Below are positions 1 through 9,778 of a stretch of 64,000 nucleotides of DNA, in pieces (the first letter of the stretch is position 1; each line of letters starts with the position of its first letter). Source of the DNA: Mesobacillus zeae (lineage in GTDB: Bacteria; Bacillota; Bacilli; Bacillales; Cytobacillaceae); contig NZ_QWVT01000008.1 in NCBI RefSeq assembly GCF_003570705.1, positions 372,001-436,000 of the forward strand, read 5' to 3'. The notes below the pieces were generated by a model that was given only the letters and a program-made list of their open reading frames with translations, did not search any database and had not been told where the DNA came from. Made by a program: the position numbers and the translations under genes.

Positions 1-963
1 CTTGAAACATTAATTGATTTTGTCCAGGATCCTTATTTTACCGAAAAGACGGTGGAAAAGGAAAAAGGCATTATTGGCCAAGAAATCAACATGTACGATG
101 ACAACCCTGACTGGCGGCTCTACTTTGGACTAATAGAGAACATGTATCAATGTCACCCGGTGAAAATTGATATAGCAGGGACAGTCGAATCAATTGCGCA
201 TATAACAAAAGACATGCTGTATGAGTGCTATAAAACATTCTATCACCCGAGCAATATGCTGTTGTTTGTTGTGGGTCCCGTCAATCCCGATGAAATTATG
301 GAACAGGTGAGACAGAACCAGGCCAAAAAGGATTACAAAGAAATGCCTGAAATACAGAGGAAGTTTGAAACGGAAATCATGGAAGCCTCTGAAAAGAAAA
401 AAGTGCTGGAAATGAATGTTCAGACGCCTAAATGCCTTGTGGGGATAAAGGCTGCTGATACTGGAATCCAGGGCCGTGAAATGCTGAAGCAGGAGCTGGC
501 CATAAATGTGATCCTCGATGTCCTCTTTGGGAAAAGCTCTGCGAATTACATGGAGTTATACAATGAAGGGTTAATTGATGACTCCTTCTCGTATGATTAT
601 ACTCAGGAAAAAGGATTCGGGTTTGCTATGGCTGGAGGGGATACCCGCAACCCTGACAGGCTTGCGGAAAGACTGACAGAAATGCTGCTCGAAGCTAAGG
701 GAGGCTCGGTTTTCAATGAGACGAACCTGAGCAGGACGAGAAAAAAGAAGATTGGCACCTTTCTTCGCGCAGTGAACTCTCCTGAATATATCGCCAACCA
801 ATTTACACGTTATGCTTTTAACGGAATGGATTTGTTCGATGTTGTTCCGGTACTTGAAGGAATGACAGTGGAGGACATCCAGAAGGCGGCTTCAGGCTTA
901 ATTGCCAAGGAAAGAATCACGGTATGCCAGGTATTGCCGAAAAACAATGACTCACTTTTATAA
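1..963 (+). CDS. ymfH: M16 family metallopeptidase, YmfH-like (5' truncated by window)
   Basis: The frame is open from base 1, so the window starts inside the gene and roughly the first quarter of a protein of about 430 residues is missing. The visible part is the C-terminal portion of an insulinase/pitrilysin (M16) peptidase. The HxxEH zinc motif lies outside the window. The EKEKGIIGQEI segment near base 58 resembles the helix that supplies the distal zinc glutamate in this family. In Bacillus the ymfF-ymfH pair sits immediately before ymfI, exactly as here. The relatives are processing peptidases of the AlbE/AlbF type, but the physiological substrate is unknown. The next gene starts 55 bases downstream, probably in the same transcript. 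Confidence 0.85.
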   Translation, partial: LETLIDFVQDPYFTEKTVEKEKGIIGQEINMYDDNPDWRLYFGLIENMYQCHPVKIDIAGTVESIAHITKDMLYECYKTFYHPSNMLLFVVGPVNPDEIMEQVRQNQAKKDYKEMPEIQRKFETEIMEASEKKKVLEMNVQTPKCLVGIKAADTGIQGREMLKQELAINVILDVLFGKSSANYMELYNEGLIDDSFSYDYTQEKGFGFAMAGGDTRNPDRLAERLTEMLLEAKGGSVFNETNLSRTRKKKIGTFLRAVNSPEYIANQFTRYAFNGMDLFDVVPVLEGMTVEDIQKAASGLIAKERITVCQVLPKNNDSLL

Positions 964-1018
964 ATGGATTGCCATCAGGAATGAATAAAAATAAACATGC
1001 AGACGAGAGTGTGAGAAA

Positions 1019-1741
1019 ATGAAACACTTTGCTTTAATTACAGGGGCGAGCGGGGGAATCGGAAAGTGTATTGCGACAAAGCTTGCGGAAAAAGGATATT
1101 CCCTGTATCTTCATTACAACAAAAATGGAAAGGCGGTCGATGGACTGCTGAAAGAACTTGAGAAGCTTGGGGGAGAATATATTCCCGTACAGGCCGACCT
1201 TGCTTCCAAGGATGGTTACAAAGTCTTGGCATCGCAAGTGTTCGATCTTGATGCCATCATCCATAACGCCGGGCATTCGGTTTCCGGGCTCCTGGAAGAC
1301 CTTGATGAAGATGAAGCTGAGAAGCTGATTCAAGTCCATGTAACCTCGCCTTTGCTGCTGACAAAGCTTCTTGTGCCGAAGCTAATCAGAAAGAAATCCG
1401 GAGCGATTGTAACTGTTTCCTCAATATGGGGAGAGACAGGTGCTTCTTGCGAAATAGCCTATTCCATGGTTAAGGGGGCGCAGATTTCCTTTGTTAAAGC
1501 GTTAAGCAAAGAGCTTGCCCCTTCAGGCATTAGAGTAAACGCCGTGGCGCCAGGAGCAGTTTCAACAAGCATGATGGCAGGGTTCTCCTTGGAGGAGCTC
1601 TCTCAAATCTCCGAAGACATTCCTTTAGGGCGCCTCGGATTGCCTGAAGAAGTGGCGGACGGAGTTGAATTCCTTTTATCCAACAGGGCTTCCTACATCA
1701 CTGGGCATATTTTATCCATTAATGGCGGCTGGCATATGTAA
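1019..1741 (+). CDS. ymfI: SDR family oxidoreductase YmfI (FabG-like)
   Basis: A 240-residue classical short-chain dehydrogenase. The NAD(P)-binding TGASGGIG motif is at residues 8-15, NAG is near residue 87, and the catalytic serine is followed by YSMVK (YxxxK) around residues 150-154. The C-terminal SINGGW segment is typical of FabG-like enzymes. It follows ymfH and precedes ymfJ, as in B. subtilis. The substrate is unknown; the resemblance to 3-oxoacyl-ACP reductase is at family level and does not prove a role in fatty acid synthesis. The ATG has only a weak upstream ribosome site (GAGAGTGTGAG). Confidence 0.9.
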   Translation: MKHFALITGASGGIGKCIATKLAEKGYSLYLHYNKNGKAVDGLLKELEKLGGEYIPVQADLASKDGYKVLASQVFDLDAIIHNAGHSVSGLLEDLDEDEAEKLIQVHVTSPLLLTKLLVPKLIRKKSGAIVTVSSIWGETGASCEIAYSMVKGAQISFVKALSKELAPSGIRVNAVAPGAVSTSMMAGFSLEELSQISEDIPLGRLGLPEEVADGVEFLLSNRASYITGHILSINGGWHM

Positions 1742-1750
1742 TTAGGCCGC

Positions 1751-1955
1751 GTGCTTCCGATTTTCATTTTCCTTTATCTCGTGCCGGTATGCCCCAGCTC
1801 ATACGGCACTTAACGGGCGCTTTCGCTTTTCTTTGTCCAGCTACAGCGCTTAGGGGATCGATTCATAAGCCAATCCGTCAAGAAGGTCAAAGAACGACCT
1901 TCCCGCCGGCTCGTCTTATGCTTGTCACCCCTGCGCAAGGAGCTTTCGCTTTTCT
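1751..1955 (+). repeat. Dispersed two-module repeat, copy 1 (order A-B)
   Basis: Non-coding sequence between ymfI and ymfJ. Module A (about 1751-1831) runs from a TTTTCATTTTCC stretch to CGCTTTTC. Module B (about 1839-1955) contains an inner hairpin of AGAAGGTC and GACCTTC arms around 1881-1902, flanked by CATAAG and CTTATG arms. The same two modules recur at 7719-7901 in the opposite order, and a shortened reverse-complement copy lies at 14051-14122. Similar elements are scattered through many Bacillaceae genomes. The short ORFs that cross this copy are products of the repeat and not genes. Confidence 0.85.
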
Positions 1956-2025
1956 TGTTTCTATGTATATTTTTGGTTCCTCCTATGCACACTAATTGTG
2001 TACCAATTTAAAGGAGGCTGGAAAT

Positions 2026-2277
2026 ATGTCTGTACTGGATAATTGGAATCAATGGAAAGAGTTCCTTGGATCTCGACTTGACCAAGCAGAGAATGATGGA
2101 ATGAACAGGGAAGTCATCGGGGATATGGCCTATCAAATTGGCGATTACCTGGCGAAGAACGTTGACCCTAAAAACGAGCAGGAGAGAGTTCTTGCTGATC
2201 TATGGTCAGTGGCTACCCCGGACGACCAGCATGCTATCGCGAACATGATGGTCAGGCTGGTCCAAAAAAATGGATAG
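2026..2277 (+). CDS. ymfJ: DUF3243 protein YmfJ
   Basis: An 83-residue acidic, soluble protein that matches the DUF3243 family in size and position (between ymfI and ymfK). The start is the ATG at 2026, because AAAGGAGG lies 9 bases before it; a longer in-frame reading from 1996 has no ribosome site. No catalytic motif is visible and the function is unknown. It is followed by a strong terminator. Confidence 0.85.
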   Translation: MSVLDNWNQWKEFLGSRLDQAENDGMNREVIGDMAYQIGDYLAKNVDPKNEQERVLADLWSVATPDDQHAIANMMVRLVQKNG

Positions 2278-2317
2278 TCCCTAGATTGACTTATTTTCAA
2301 GGGATCACTTTCTTTGT

Positions 2318-2347
2318 TCCTGCCGGGAAAACCCGGCAGTTTTTTTG
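2318..2347 (+). terminator. Intrinsic terminator after ymfJ
   Basis: A perfect 8-bp GC-rich stem (CTGCCGGG / CCCGGCAG) with an AAAA loop, followed by seven T. It closes the ymfH-ymfI-ymfJ unit. Confidence 0.9.
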
Positions 2348-2541
2348 TTTTATCCTGCTATCTAGAGCCATCTAAACAAGAGTGAAGATATGTTCCTTGT
2401 TTTTCCTTTCATCTTTGTACAAAATCATTTATTATAGTAGCTAGATGAAATCTGTCGAAAACCTGATGGAATTTAAGTTTTGGCGGTTTTTACAAACAAA
2501 ATAGTCCGGAAAAAGAGGATGAGATCGGAGGATTGGTTTTG

Positions 2542-3333
2542 ATGGAGAAGAAAGAATGGTATTTGGAATACGAAATTCAGAAGAACCGGCCCGGTCTTCT
2601 TGGAGACATTTCTTCCCTTCTCGGCATGCTCGCTATCAATATTGTAACAATCAACGGCGTACATGAAGGGCGAAGAGGGCTTCTTATCCTGGCAAAAGAC
2701 GATGAACAAATTGTGCGCCTGGAGTCAATTTTAAATACAATGGACACCATAAAGGTATTAAAGCTCCGTGAACCGAAGCTGAGGGACCGTCTTGCGGTCC
2801 GCCACGGGCGCTATATAATGAGGGATGCCGATGATAAAAAAACATTCCGGTTTGTTCGGGATGAACTTGGACTGCTGGTCGATTTTATGGCAGAATTATT
2901 CAAGCAGGAAGGGCATAAGCTAATTGGCATCAGGGGAATGCCGAGGGTAGGCAAGACCGAATCGGTCGTCGCCTCAAGCGTCTGTGCCAACAAAAGATGG
3001 CTTTTTGTTTCCTCCACCCTGCTTAAGCAAACCATCAGGAACCAGCTGATTGAGGATGAGTACCATGCTGACAACCTGTATATCATTGATGGGATTGTCT
3101 CGACTAGGAGGGCGAATGAACGGCACTGGCAGCTTGTTAGGGAAATAATGCGGATGCCGTCCGTCAAAGTTGTGGAGCACCCTGATGTGTTTGTCCAGAA
3201 CACAGAATATACGCTAGAGGATTTTGACTATATCATTGAACTCCGGAACGACCAGGAGGAAGAAATTCTTTACGACATTGTGCATCAAAACAACATGTTC
3301 TCAGATTCCGATTTTGGAGGCTTTGATTTTTAA
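2542..3333 (+). CDS. ymfK: DUF3388 protein YmfK with N-terminal ACT domain
   Basis: A protein of 263 residues. The first 70 or so look like an ACT regulatory domain (PGLLGDISSLLGMLAINIVTI). The rest is the DUF3388 region, with a P-loop-like GMPRVGKTES near residue 138. The ATG at 2542 is chosen because GGAGGA ends ten bases before it; TTG codons at 2533 and 2539 are too close to that site. It precedes rodZ, as in B. subtilis. Function is not established. The ACT domain suggests small-ligand sensing and the P-loop suggests nucleotide binding, both as inference. Confidence 0.85.
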   Translation: MEKKEWYLEYEIQKNRPGLLGDISSLLGMLAINIVTINGVHEGRRGLLILAKDDEQIVRLESILNTMDTIKVLKLREPKLRDRLAVRHGRYIMRDADDKKTFRFVRDELGLLVDFMAELFKQEGHKLIGIRGMPRVGKTESVVASSVCANKRWLFVSSTLLKQTIRNQLIEDEYHADNLYIIDGIVSTRRANERHWQLVREIMRMPSVKVVEHPDVFVQNTEYTLEDFDYIIELRNDQEEEILYDIVHQNNMFSDSDFGGFDF

Positions 3334-3353
3334 CAGTATTGGAAGGTGTTATC

Positions 3354-4244
3354 GTGAGTGAATTAGGAATTCGATTAAGAGAAGCGCGTGAAGCCAAAGG
3401 GCTTAGCCTCGATGAACTTCAGGAGGCAACAAAAATCCAGAAACGCTATCTTGTAGGGATTGAGGAAGGCAATTACAATATGATGCCTGGTAAGTTTTAC
3501 GTTCGGGCATTTATCAAACAATACGCGGAAGCGGTTGGTCTTGACCCGGAGGAAGTGTTTGAACAGCATAAAAGCGAGATTCCAGCTACATATAATGAGG
3601 ATATCCCCGAGCAGCTTTCAAGGGTACAATCCAGAAAAAGCTTTTCCCCGGCAGATTCCCGGATAATGGATTACCTGCCTAAAATTCTGATTGGCGTTGT
3701 TGCGGTAGGTTTGGTCGTTCTTATTTGGTGGTTCTTTGCCAAAAGCAATGGAGATGAGGCAGCCAAGGAACCTGTATCGCAAGAAAGCGAGAGCGTGAAG
3801 TACGAAGAGTCTGAGGACATTGTTGACAAGCAGCCGGCTGATGAAACTGGCGAAAATAAAGATAATGCGGACAAAGAAAAAGGTAAAAAGAAAGATAAAA
3901 CCAAATCAGTACAGGAGCTTTCTGTCGTTGAGAATGGCGGCAACAAAATGGTCTATGACTTGAAAAACAGCGACAAGTTTGAGGTGAAGCTCGCCACCAC
4001 TGAAGCTTCATGGGTAAGCATTGAGAGCGGGTCGGGAAAGTCCATATATCAGGGCACGCTCAACAAAGCACAAGGCAATGAAAGCCAGACTTTCGATCTC
4101 AGCAAGGAAACCGAAATCAGCATCATTGCGGGATTTTCTCCTGCCACCGAACTGTATATCAACGGGGAAAAAGTGGAAGATGCTTTCCCTAAGGAGAACA
4201 CAGGAAGACAGGATGTAACCGTAAGATATATTAAAAGCGAATAA
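3354..4244 (+). CDS. rodZ: Cell-shape/division regulator RodZ (YmfM)
   Basis: A 296-residue bitopic protein: an N-terminal Cro/CI-type HTH (residues about 5-70, LREAREAKGLSLDELQEATK), a charged cytoplasmic linker, one membrane span (about 107-127, ILIGVVAVGLVVLIWWFFA), a Lys/Glu-rich linker, and a C-terminal DUF4115 beta domain outside the membrane. This is the RodZ architecture that links MreB to the elongation machinery. The GTG at 3354 is preferred because GGAAGGTG lies five bases upstream. It is 20 bases after ymfK and probably co-transcribed with it. Confidence 0.92.
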   Translation: MSELGIRLREAREAKGLSLDELQEATKIQKRYLVGIEEGNYNMMPGKFYVRAFIKQYAEAVGLDPEEVFEQHKSEIPATYNEDIPEQLSRVQSRKSFSPADSRIMDYLPKILIGVVAVGLVVLIWWFFAKSNGDEAAKEPVSQESESVKYEESEDIVDKQPADETGENKDNADKEKGKKKDKTKSVQELSVVENGGNKMVYDLKNSDKFEVKLATTEASWVSIESGSGKSIYQGTLNKAQGNESQTFDLSKETEISIIAGFSPATELYINGEKVEDAFPKENTGRQDVTVRYIKSE

Positions 4245-4272
4245 TAGTCATCACTAAGGTGGCTATTTTTTC
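4243..4272 (+). terminator. Weak intrinsic terminator after rodZ
   Basis: Stem of AATAGTCATC and GTGGCTATT with wobble pairs, followed by six T. Partial read-through into pgsA is likely. Confidence 0.6.
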
Positions 4273-4371
4273 GCGCGCCATAGAGAAACGAGGCCCCCGT
4301 TTAAGTGGGTAAGGCACTTTATTTGGGCTTTCCGCACCCGGGAGGCCATAATTTTTTTGGAGGAAAGAGAT

Positions 4372-4950
4372 ATGAACTTACCTAATAAAATCACCATTTC
4401 CCGAATTTTCATGATTCCTGTTTTCATGTTGATCATGCTTGCGAATTTTAATTGGGGAAACGTTTCGCTGCTTGGCGCTGATATGCCTGTTACCCATCTG
4501 GTTGGTGCAATCATATTTATCATTGCTTCAACAACGGACTGGGTGGATGGCTATTATGCACGTAAATACGATCTTGTTACCAACCTGGGGAAATTCCTAG
4601 ATCCCCTTGCTGATAAGCTCCTTGTTTCAGCGGCACTAGTCGTTTTAGTCGATTTAGGGTATGCAGCTGCGTGGATCGTAATTGTAATCATCAGCAGGGA
4701 GTTTGCTGTTACAGGCTTGCGCCTTGTTTTGGCAGGCGGCGGGGAAGTGGTTGCAGCTAACCAGCTCGGAAAAATCAAGACATGGACGCAAATTATTGCC
4801 ATTTCGGCGCTACTGCTCCACAATATCATTTTTGAAATGATCTCGATTCCATTTGCGGACATTGCGCTATGGGTAGCCATGTTCTTTACGATTTGGTCTG
4901 GATGGGATTATTTTAATCAAAACAAACATGCTTTCAAAAACTCCAAGTAG
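4372..4950 (+). CDS. pgsA: CDP-diacylglycerol--glycerol-3-phosphate 3-phosphatidyltransferase
   Basis: A 192-residue integral membrane enzyme that makes phosphatidylglycerophosphate from CDP-diacylglycerol and glycerol-3-phosphate, the committed step to phosphatidylglycerol. The CDP-alcohol phosphotransferase signature DGxxARxxxxxxxxGxxxDxxxD is complete, starting at DGYYARK near residue 59 and ending DPLADK. Several hydrophobic segments surround it. The ATG at 4372 follows GGAGGAAAGAG. cinA follows with a 26-base gap, the usual pgsA-cinA-recA order. Confidence 0.96.
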   Translation: MNLPNKITISRIFMIPVFMLIMLANFNWGNVSLLGADMPVTHLVGAIIFIIASTTDWVDGYYARKYDLVTNLGKFLDPLADKLLVSAALVVLVDLGYAAAWIVIVIISREFAVTGLRLVLAGGGEVVAANQLGKIKTWTQIIAISALLLHNIIFEMISIPFADIALWVAMFFTIWSGWDYFNQNKHAFKNSK

Positions 4951-4976
4951 GACATGGAAAGATAGGTGGAGATGGG

Positions 4977-6224
4977 ATGAATGCAGAAATTATCGCAGTA
5001 GGGTCTGAATTGCTGCTTGGGCAGATCAACAATACAAATGCACGGTTCCTTTCAGCACAGCTTGCGGGGATCGGTGTAAATGTTTTTTATCATACAGTGG
5101 TAGGGGATAATCCAGAGAGGCTTAAGAAAGCGCTAGAGATTGCAGAAGGGCGCTCCAGCCTGGTCATCTTCACAGGAGGACTTGGGCCTACAAAGGATGA
5201 TTTGACGAAAGAGACGATTGCCAGGCATCTGGGGATGCGCCTTGTGCTCGACGACGAGGCAATGGTATCGATCGAACAGTTCTTTAAACGGGCAAACAGG
5301 GAAATGACGGAAAATAACCGCAAACAGGCCCTGATTCTCGAAGGGGCGGACGTGTTGAAGAATGAGCATGGCATGGCTCCTGGTATGCTGGTCAGCAAAG
5401 GAAAGCATCATTATATGCTGCTGCCGGGACCTCCATCCGAGATGGAGCCGATGTTTGCGAAATATGGACTTCTTGCGCTGGCAGGGAAAATGGACGGCCG
5501 TGCCAAAATCGTTTCAAGAGTACTCCGGTTCTTCGGCATCGGTGAAGCAGCGCTTGAAACGCGCCTTGAACATCTCATCGACAAGCAGACTAACCCGACA
5601 ATCGCGCCGCTCGCAGGTGAAGGAGAAGTAACAATCAGGTTGACTGCAAGAGCTGAATCAGATGATTTGGCCTGGCAGCTGATTGATGGGATAGAAACTG
5701 ATATCATGGAGATTGCGGGAGAACATTTTTACGGCTATGATGACACTTCTCTGATGAAAGAGCTGTCAGGATTACTGGCCAGCCAGGGGCTTACCTTGGC
5801 AGCCGCCGAAAGCCTCACAGGCGGAATGTTCCAGCAGGAAATGACCTCGCTTGCAGGAGCGAGCAAAATCTTTAAAGGCGGCTTCGTCTGTTATACGAAT
5901 GAAGCAAAAATCAACGTTGTAGGTGTGAATGCTGAGACGATTGACAACTATGGAGCTGTCAGTGAACAATGTGCGTGCGAGCTTGCGGATAATGCCGCCA
6001 GGCTGCTCGGAGCCGACATTGGCATCAGCTTCACGGGAGTGGCAGGCCCTGACGATTTAGAAGGCCATCCTCCCGGTACTGTATTCATCGGAATCGCAGC
6101 AGGCGGGCGTACATGGTCCAAAAAAATCACTCTCAGCGGTTCTAGGAAACTGAACAGGCTGAGAACGGTGAAAAATGGCTCGCATATTTTGCTTAAATAC
6201 TTGAAAGAAGCGCAGGATGCCTAG
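4977..6224 (+). CDS. cinA: Competence/damage-inducible protein CinA
   Basis: A 415-residue protein with an N-terminal MoCF/COG1058 domain ([25 protein letters not shown]) and a C-terminal PncC-type domain (residues about 255-410, [10 protein letters not shown] near 273). Members hydrolyse nicotinamide mononucleotide or ADP-ribose in pyridine nucleotide salvage. CinA is also competence-associated and lies just before recA in Gram-positives. Two ATGs sit at 4972 and 4977; the frame and the GGTGGA ribosome site at 4965 support 4977. Confidence 0.95.
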   Translation: MNAEIIAVGSELLLGQINNTNARFLSAQLAGIGVNVFYHTVVGDNPERLKKALEIAEGRSSLVIFTGGLGPTKDDLTKETIARHLGMRLVLDDEAMVSIEQFFKRANREMTENNRKQALILEGADVLKNEHGMAPGMLVSKGKHHYMLLPGPPSEMEPMFAKYGLLALAGKMDGRAKIVSRVLRFFGIGEAALETRLEHLIDKQTNPTIAPLAGEGEVTIRLTARAESDDLAWQLIDGIETDIMEIAGEHFYGYDDTSLMKELSGLLASQGLTLAAAESLTGGMFQQEMTSLAGASKIFKGGFVCYTNEAKINVVGVNAETIDNYGAVSEQCACELADNAARLLGADIGISFTGVAGPDDLEGHPPGTVFIGIAAGGRTWSKKITLSGSRKLNRLRTVKNGSHILLKYLKEAQDA

Positions 6225-6243
6225 GCAATCTGCGCTTTTCCTT
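6208..6243 (+). terminator. Terminator overlapping the end of cinA
   Basis: Stem AAGCGCAG / CTGCGCTT encloses the cinA stop codon and is followed by TTTTCC. It lets recA be controlled from its own promoter. Confidence 0.8.
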
Positions 6244-6402
6244 TGAAAACTGTAGGGAGAGATTTTTCATTTTTGCTAGAGTACAAGGTTGGTATTGTCC
6301 TTTTTTTGGGGGGATTCAGTAAGTTAACTCCGGACGCATTCCTGCAAAAAGAAAGATAATGGGCGGAAATGCTGTTTTCTCAACATAAAAGCCCTGGGAT
6401 TC

Positions 6403-6432
6403 CGGTTTTCCACCAAGGAAAAACCGTTTTTT
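6403..6432 (+). terminator. Second terminator-like hairpin upstream of recA
   Basis: CGGTTTTCC / GGAAAAACCG stem with a five-base loop, followed by six T. It lies 26 bases before the LexA box. It could be a back-up terminator insulating recA from cinA. Confidence 0.6.
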
Positions 6433-6457
6433 AATTGTATTATGCTCAAGAAAAAAA

Positions 6458-6471
6458 CGAATAAATGTTCG
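6458..6471 (+). promoter_or_regulatory. LexA (DinR) box of recA
   Basis: CGAATAAATGTTCG is nearly the ideal Gram-positive SOS operator CGAAC-N4-GTTCG, with one change (T for C at position 5). It sits ahead of the recA promoter. lexA itself is in this window at 48647. Confidence 0.9.
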
Positions 6472-6480
6472 ACTTTTTGC

Positions 6481-6509
6481 TGTACAAATGGTCTGAAAAA
6501 CGGTATAGT
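6481..6509 (+). promoter_or_regulatory. Probable sigma-A promoter of recA
   Basis: TGTACA (6481-6486) and TATAGT (6504-6509) are 17 bases apart, ten bases after the LexA box. The -35 match is only 4 of 6, so the hexamer assignment is tentative. Confidence 0.5.
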
Positions 6510-6588
6510 AATGATAGGTTTTCAATATGAGAAACTGGCGAACAGGCGTTTTAGCTGAGTTCGTTTTGATATAAAAGGAGGAAATGCA

Positions 6589-7632
6589 TTGAGTGACCGT
6601 CAGGCTGCGCTAGATATGGCATTGAAACAAATAGAAAAACAATTTGGCAAAGGTTCGATCATGAAGCTTGGGGAACAGACAGACCGGAAAATTTCTACTT
6701 TTCCAAGTGGATCCCTTGCCCTGGATGTGGCGCTTGGAATTGGCGGATATCCGCGCGGGCGTGTAATTGAAATATATGGTCCTGAAAGCTCAGGTAAAAC
6801 TACTGTTGCGCTTCATGCGATTGCAGAAGTACAGGCAAGCGGAGGCCAGGCTGCATTCATCGATGCCGAGCATGCACTCGACCCTGTTTATGCTCAAAAT
6901 CTCGGTGTCAATATTGATGAACTACTTCTCTCCCAGCCGGATACCGGCGAACAGGCGCTTGAAATTGCAGAAGCCCTTGTCCGTAGCGGCGCTGTTGATA
7001 TCATCGTCATTGACTCCGTAGCGGCACTTGTTCCAAAAGCGGAAATTGAAGGTGAAATGGGAGACTCCCATGTTGGTCTTCAAGCACGTCTTATGTCCCA
7101 GGCGCTTAGGAAACTGTCTGGAGCAATTAATAAATCGAAAACGATTGCCATTTTCATCAACCAAATTCGTGAAAAAGTTGGCGTTATGTTCGGAAACCCG
7201 GAAACAACTCCAGGTGGACGTGCCCTCAAGTTTTATTCAAGTGTGCGTCTTGAGGTCCGCCGTGCTGAAGCATTAAAGCAAGGCAATGACATGGTTGGGA
7301 ATAAAACAAAAATCAAGGTTGTTAAGAACAAGGTTGCTCCTCCGTTCCGTGTAGCCGAAGTGGATATTATGTACGGTGAGGGAATCTCCAAAGAAGGAGA
7401 AGTCATCGACATGGGTTCAGAGCTTGATATCGTGCAGAAAAGCGGTTCATGGTATTCCTACAATGAGGAACGTCTTGGACAAGGACGCGAAAACGCGAAA
7501 CTGTTCCTGAAGGAGAATCCTTCTATTCGTCTCGAAGTTCAGAAAAAAATCCGTGAGCATTACGGACTTGACGGAGAAAAAATTGTAACTGAAACAGAAG
7601 AAGGGCAAGAAGAGTTTGACCTTCTTGACTGA
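6589..7632 (+). CDS. recA: Recombinase RecA
   Basis: A 347-residue recombinase that forms filaments on single-stranded DNA, drives strand exchange and activates LexA self-cleavage. Walker A GPESSGKT is at residues 64-71 and the Walker B strand ([10 protein letters not shown]) is near 140. The C-terminus is the usual short acidic tail. The start is TTG at 6589, preceded by a strong AAAAGGAGGAA. It is flanked by a terminator on each side, so it is monocistronic and LexA-controlled. Confidence 0.98.
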   Translation: MSDRQAALDMALKQIEKQFGKGSIMKLGEQTDRKISTFPSGSLALDVALGIGGYPRGRVIEIYGPESSGKTTVALHAIAEVQASGGQAAFIDAEHALDPVYAQNLGVNIDELLLSQPDTGEQALEIAEALVRSGAVDIIVIDSVAALVPKAEIEGEMGDSHVGLQARLMSQALRKLSGAINKSKTIAIFINQIREKVGVMFGNPETTPGGRALKFYSSVRLEVRRAEALKQGNDMVGNKTKIKVVKNKVAPPFRVAEVDIMYGEGISKEGEVIDMGSELDIVQKSGSWYSYNEERLGQGRENAKLFLKENPSIRLEVQKKIREHYGLDGEKIVTETEEGQEEFDLLD

Positions 7633-7640
7633 TAATTCTG

Positions 7641-7679
7641 AGCAAAGTCTGGAAACAGGCTTTGCTTTCTTCATTTTTC
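7641..7679 (+). terminator. Terminator of recA
   Basis: An 11-bp stem (AGCAAAGTCTG / CAGGCTTTGCT, one G-T pair) with a GAAA loop and a T-rich tail, starting nine bases after the stop codon. Confidence 0.9.
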
Positions 7680-7718
7680 GGGAAAGGGATAACTTTGTTA
7701 ATAGAGTAAGAAGGTTAT

Positions 7719-7901
7719 CAGCTTTAGCGCCTAGTGGCACGAGTCATAAGCCAATCCATCAAGAAGGTCAAAGAACGACCTTCTCGCCGTCTCGTCTTAT
7801 GCTTGTCGCCCCTAAGCAAGGCGCTTCCGCTTTTCATTTTCCTTTATCTCGTGCAGGTGTGCTCCAGTCCATACGGCGCTTAACGGGTGCTTCCGCTTTT
7901 C
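7719..7901 (+). repeat. Dispersed two-module repeat, copy 2 (order B-A)
   Basis: Module B (7719-7835) is followed directly by module A (7821-7901); the two share the joint GCGCTTCCGCTTTTC. The inner hairpin AGAAGGTC-AAAGAAC-GACCTTCT is perfect here. Most bases match copy 1, but the module order is reversed. It fills most of the recA-rny gap, where B. subtilis has pbpX. No gene is visible in the remaining stretch to 8082 except the rny leader. Confidence 0.85.
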
Positions 7902-8082
7902 GTAGGACAAACCCTTGACAATGAAAAAGGTCGCAATTACAATTAAATATGTATATTTTTACTTTTTACAGCAATTAGTACCTTTGAAAGTCTTTGTGCT
8001 GTATGTTGATGCTTGGAACAATATACATGCCGACATGGAAAAAATTAACAGTAAAAAAAGTTGATAGCAAGAGGAGGTGAAA

Positions 8083-9642
8083 ATGATGGAATTAACGATC
8101 ATCTCCATTTTGCTTGGCCTAATCGTCGGTGCAGTTGTTGGCTATTTTTATCGTAAATCCGTTGCGGAAGCAAAAATAGCAGGGGCAAAGAATGCCGCAG
8201 AACAAATTCTTGAGGATGCAAAACGCGACGCTGACGCATTAAAGAAGGAATCCCTGCTTGAAGCAAAGGATGAAATTCACAAGCTTCGCACAGAGGCGGA
8301 ACGTGAAGTTCGCGAGCGAAGAAACGAACTGCAAAAACAGGAAAATCGTTTACTGCAAAAGGAGGAGAATCTTGACCGGAAGGACGAATCATTGAACAAA
8401 CGTGAAATTCTTCTGGAGAAAAAAGATGACTCTCTAAACCAAAGACAACAGCATATTGAACAGATGGAAAGCAAAGTGGACGAGATGGTAAAATCGCAGC
8501 AGGCAGAAATGGAACGTATCTCGGGCCTGTCGCGTGACGAGGCAAAATCCATCATTTTAGAACGCACTGAGCAGGAACTTGCCCATGATGTCGCAGTCAT
8601 GATCAAAGAAAGTGATAACAGGGCAAAAGAAGAAGCTGACAAGAAGGCGAAAGAGGTTCTATCCCTGGCCATCCAGCGCTGTGCTGCAGATCATGTGGCT
8701 GAGACAACGGTATCGGTCGTAAACCTTCCTAACGATGAAATGAAGGGCCGTATCATTGGCCGTGAAGGCCGAAACATCCGGACGCTTGAGACACTGACAG
8801 GTATCGACTTGATCATCGATGATACGCCGGAAGCCGTTATTCTGTCAGGATTTGATCCAATCCGCCGTGAAACGGCAAGGTTGGCACTCGAAAAACTTGT
8901 GCAGGATGGACGAATCCACCCGGCACGAATTGAAGAGATGGTGGAGAAAGCAAGGCGCGAAGTCGATGAACATATTCGCGAGGTTGGCGAGCAGACTACC
9001 TTTGAAGTTGGTGTCCACGGACTTCACCCGGATTTAATCAAGATCCTGGGAAGATTGAAGTACCGTACAAGCTATGGTCAAAATGTACTCAAGCATTCTA
9101 TGGAGGTTGCGCAGCTATCAGGATTGCTGGCTGCAGAGCTAGGAGAAGACGAGACATTGGCCCGCCGTGCAGGCCTGCTTCATGATATCGGTAAGGCAAT
9201 TGACCACGAAGTGGAAGGAAGCCATGTTGAAATTGGTGTTGAGCTTGCAACTAAGTATAAAGAACACCGGGTTGTCATCAACAGCATTGCCTCCCACCAT
9301 GGCGATACCGAACCAACATCAATCATCGCGGTTCTTGTTGCAGCGGCAGATGCCCTGTCAGCAGCAAGGCCTGGTGCGAGAAGCGAAGCGCTTGAAAACT
9401 ATATTCGCCGACTTGAAAGGCTTGAAGAAATTTCAGAGTCCTACGAGGGTGTAGAGAAGTCATTTGCCATACAGGCAGGCAGGGAAATCAGAATCATGGT
9501 GAAACCTGAACAAATTGACGATTTGCAAGCCCACCGTCTTGCCCGTGACATCCGGAAGAAGATCGAGGAAGAACTCGACTATCCGGGCCATATCAAGGTA
9601 ACGGTCATTAGGGAAACAAGAGCAGTTGAATACGCGAAATAA
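8083..9642 (+). CDS. rny: Ribonuclease Y
   Basis: A membrane-anchored endoribonuclease (519 residues) that initiates bulk mRNA decay. Domains in order: an N-terminal membrane helix ([17 protein letters not shown]), a long coiled coil rich in Glu/Lys/Arg to about residue 205, a KH domain ([15 protein letters not shown]), and an HD domain ([11 protein letters not shown]) with the metal ligands. GAGGAGGTG before the tandem ATGs at 8083/8086 decides the start; the in-frame GTG at 8077 overlaps that site. RicA/YmcA, a partner specificity factor of RNase Y, is encoded at 15890. Confidence 0.97.
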   Translation: MMELTIISILLGLIVGAVVGYFYRKSVAEAKIAGAKNAAEQILEDAKRDADALKKESLLEAKDEIHKLRTEAEREVRERRNELQKQENRLLQKEENLDRKDESLNKREILLEKKDDSLNQRQQHIEQMESKVDEMVKSQQAEMERISGLSRDEAKSIILERTEQELAHDVAVMIKESDNRAKEEADKKAKEVLSLAIQRCAADHVAETTVSVVNLPNDEMKGRIIGREGRNIRTLETLTGIDLIIDDTPEAVILSGFDPIRRETARLALEKLVQDGRIHPARIEEMVEKARREVDEHIREVGEQTTFEVGVHGLHPDLIKILGRLKYRTSYGQNVLKHSMEVAQLSGLLAAELGEDETLARRAGLLHDIGKAIDHEVEGSHVEIGVELATKYKEHRVVINSIASHHGDTEPTSIIAVLVAAADALSAARPGARSEALENYIRRLERLEEISESYEGVEKSFAIQAGREIRIMVKPEQIDDLQAHRLARDIRKKIEEELDYPGHIKVTVIRETRAVEYAK

Positions 9643-9646
9643 AAAT

Positions 9647-9674
9647 AAAGCGGTGCATTCAGCACCGCTTTTTA
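9647..9674 (+). terminator. Terminator of rny
   Basis: AAAGCGGTGC / GCACCGCTTT perfect 10-bp stem with an ATTCA loop and a run of T. Confidence 0.92.
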
Positions 9675-9778
9675 TAATGGCCTTCACAGTAAGCTGCAAG
9701 CAGAATGGTAAGGTGGACTTTTATGTTAGAATGGACAAATACGTTTTCAAACTATAAATGGACAGGAAAGTGAAGAAT

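Noticed and set aside
1789-1995. Short coding frames across the first dispersed repeat
   Set aside because: They exist only because the repeat lacks stops in some frames; equivalent frames occur in the second copy.
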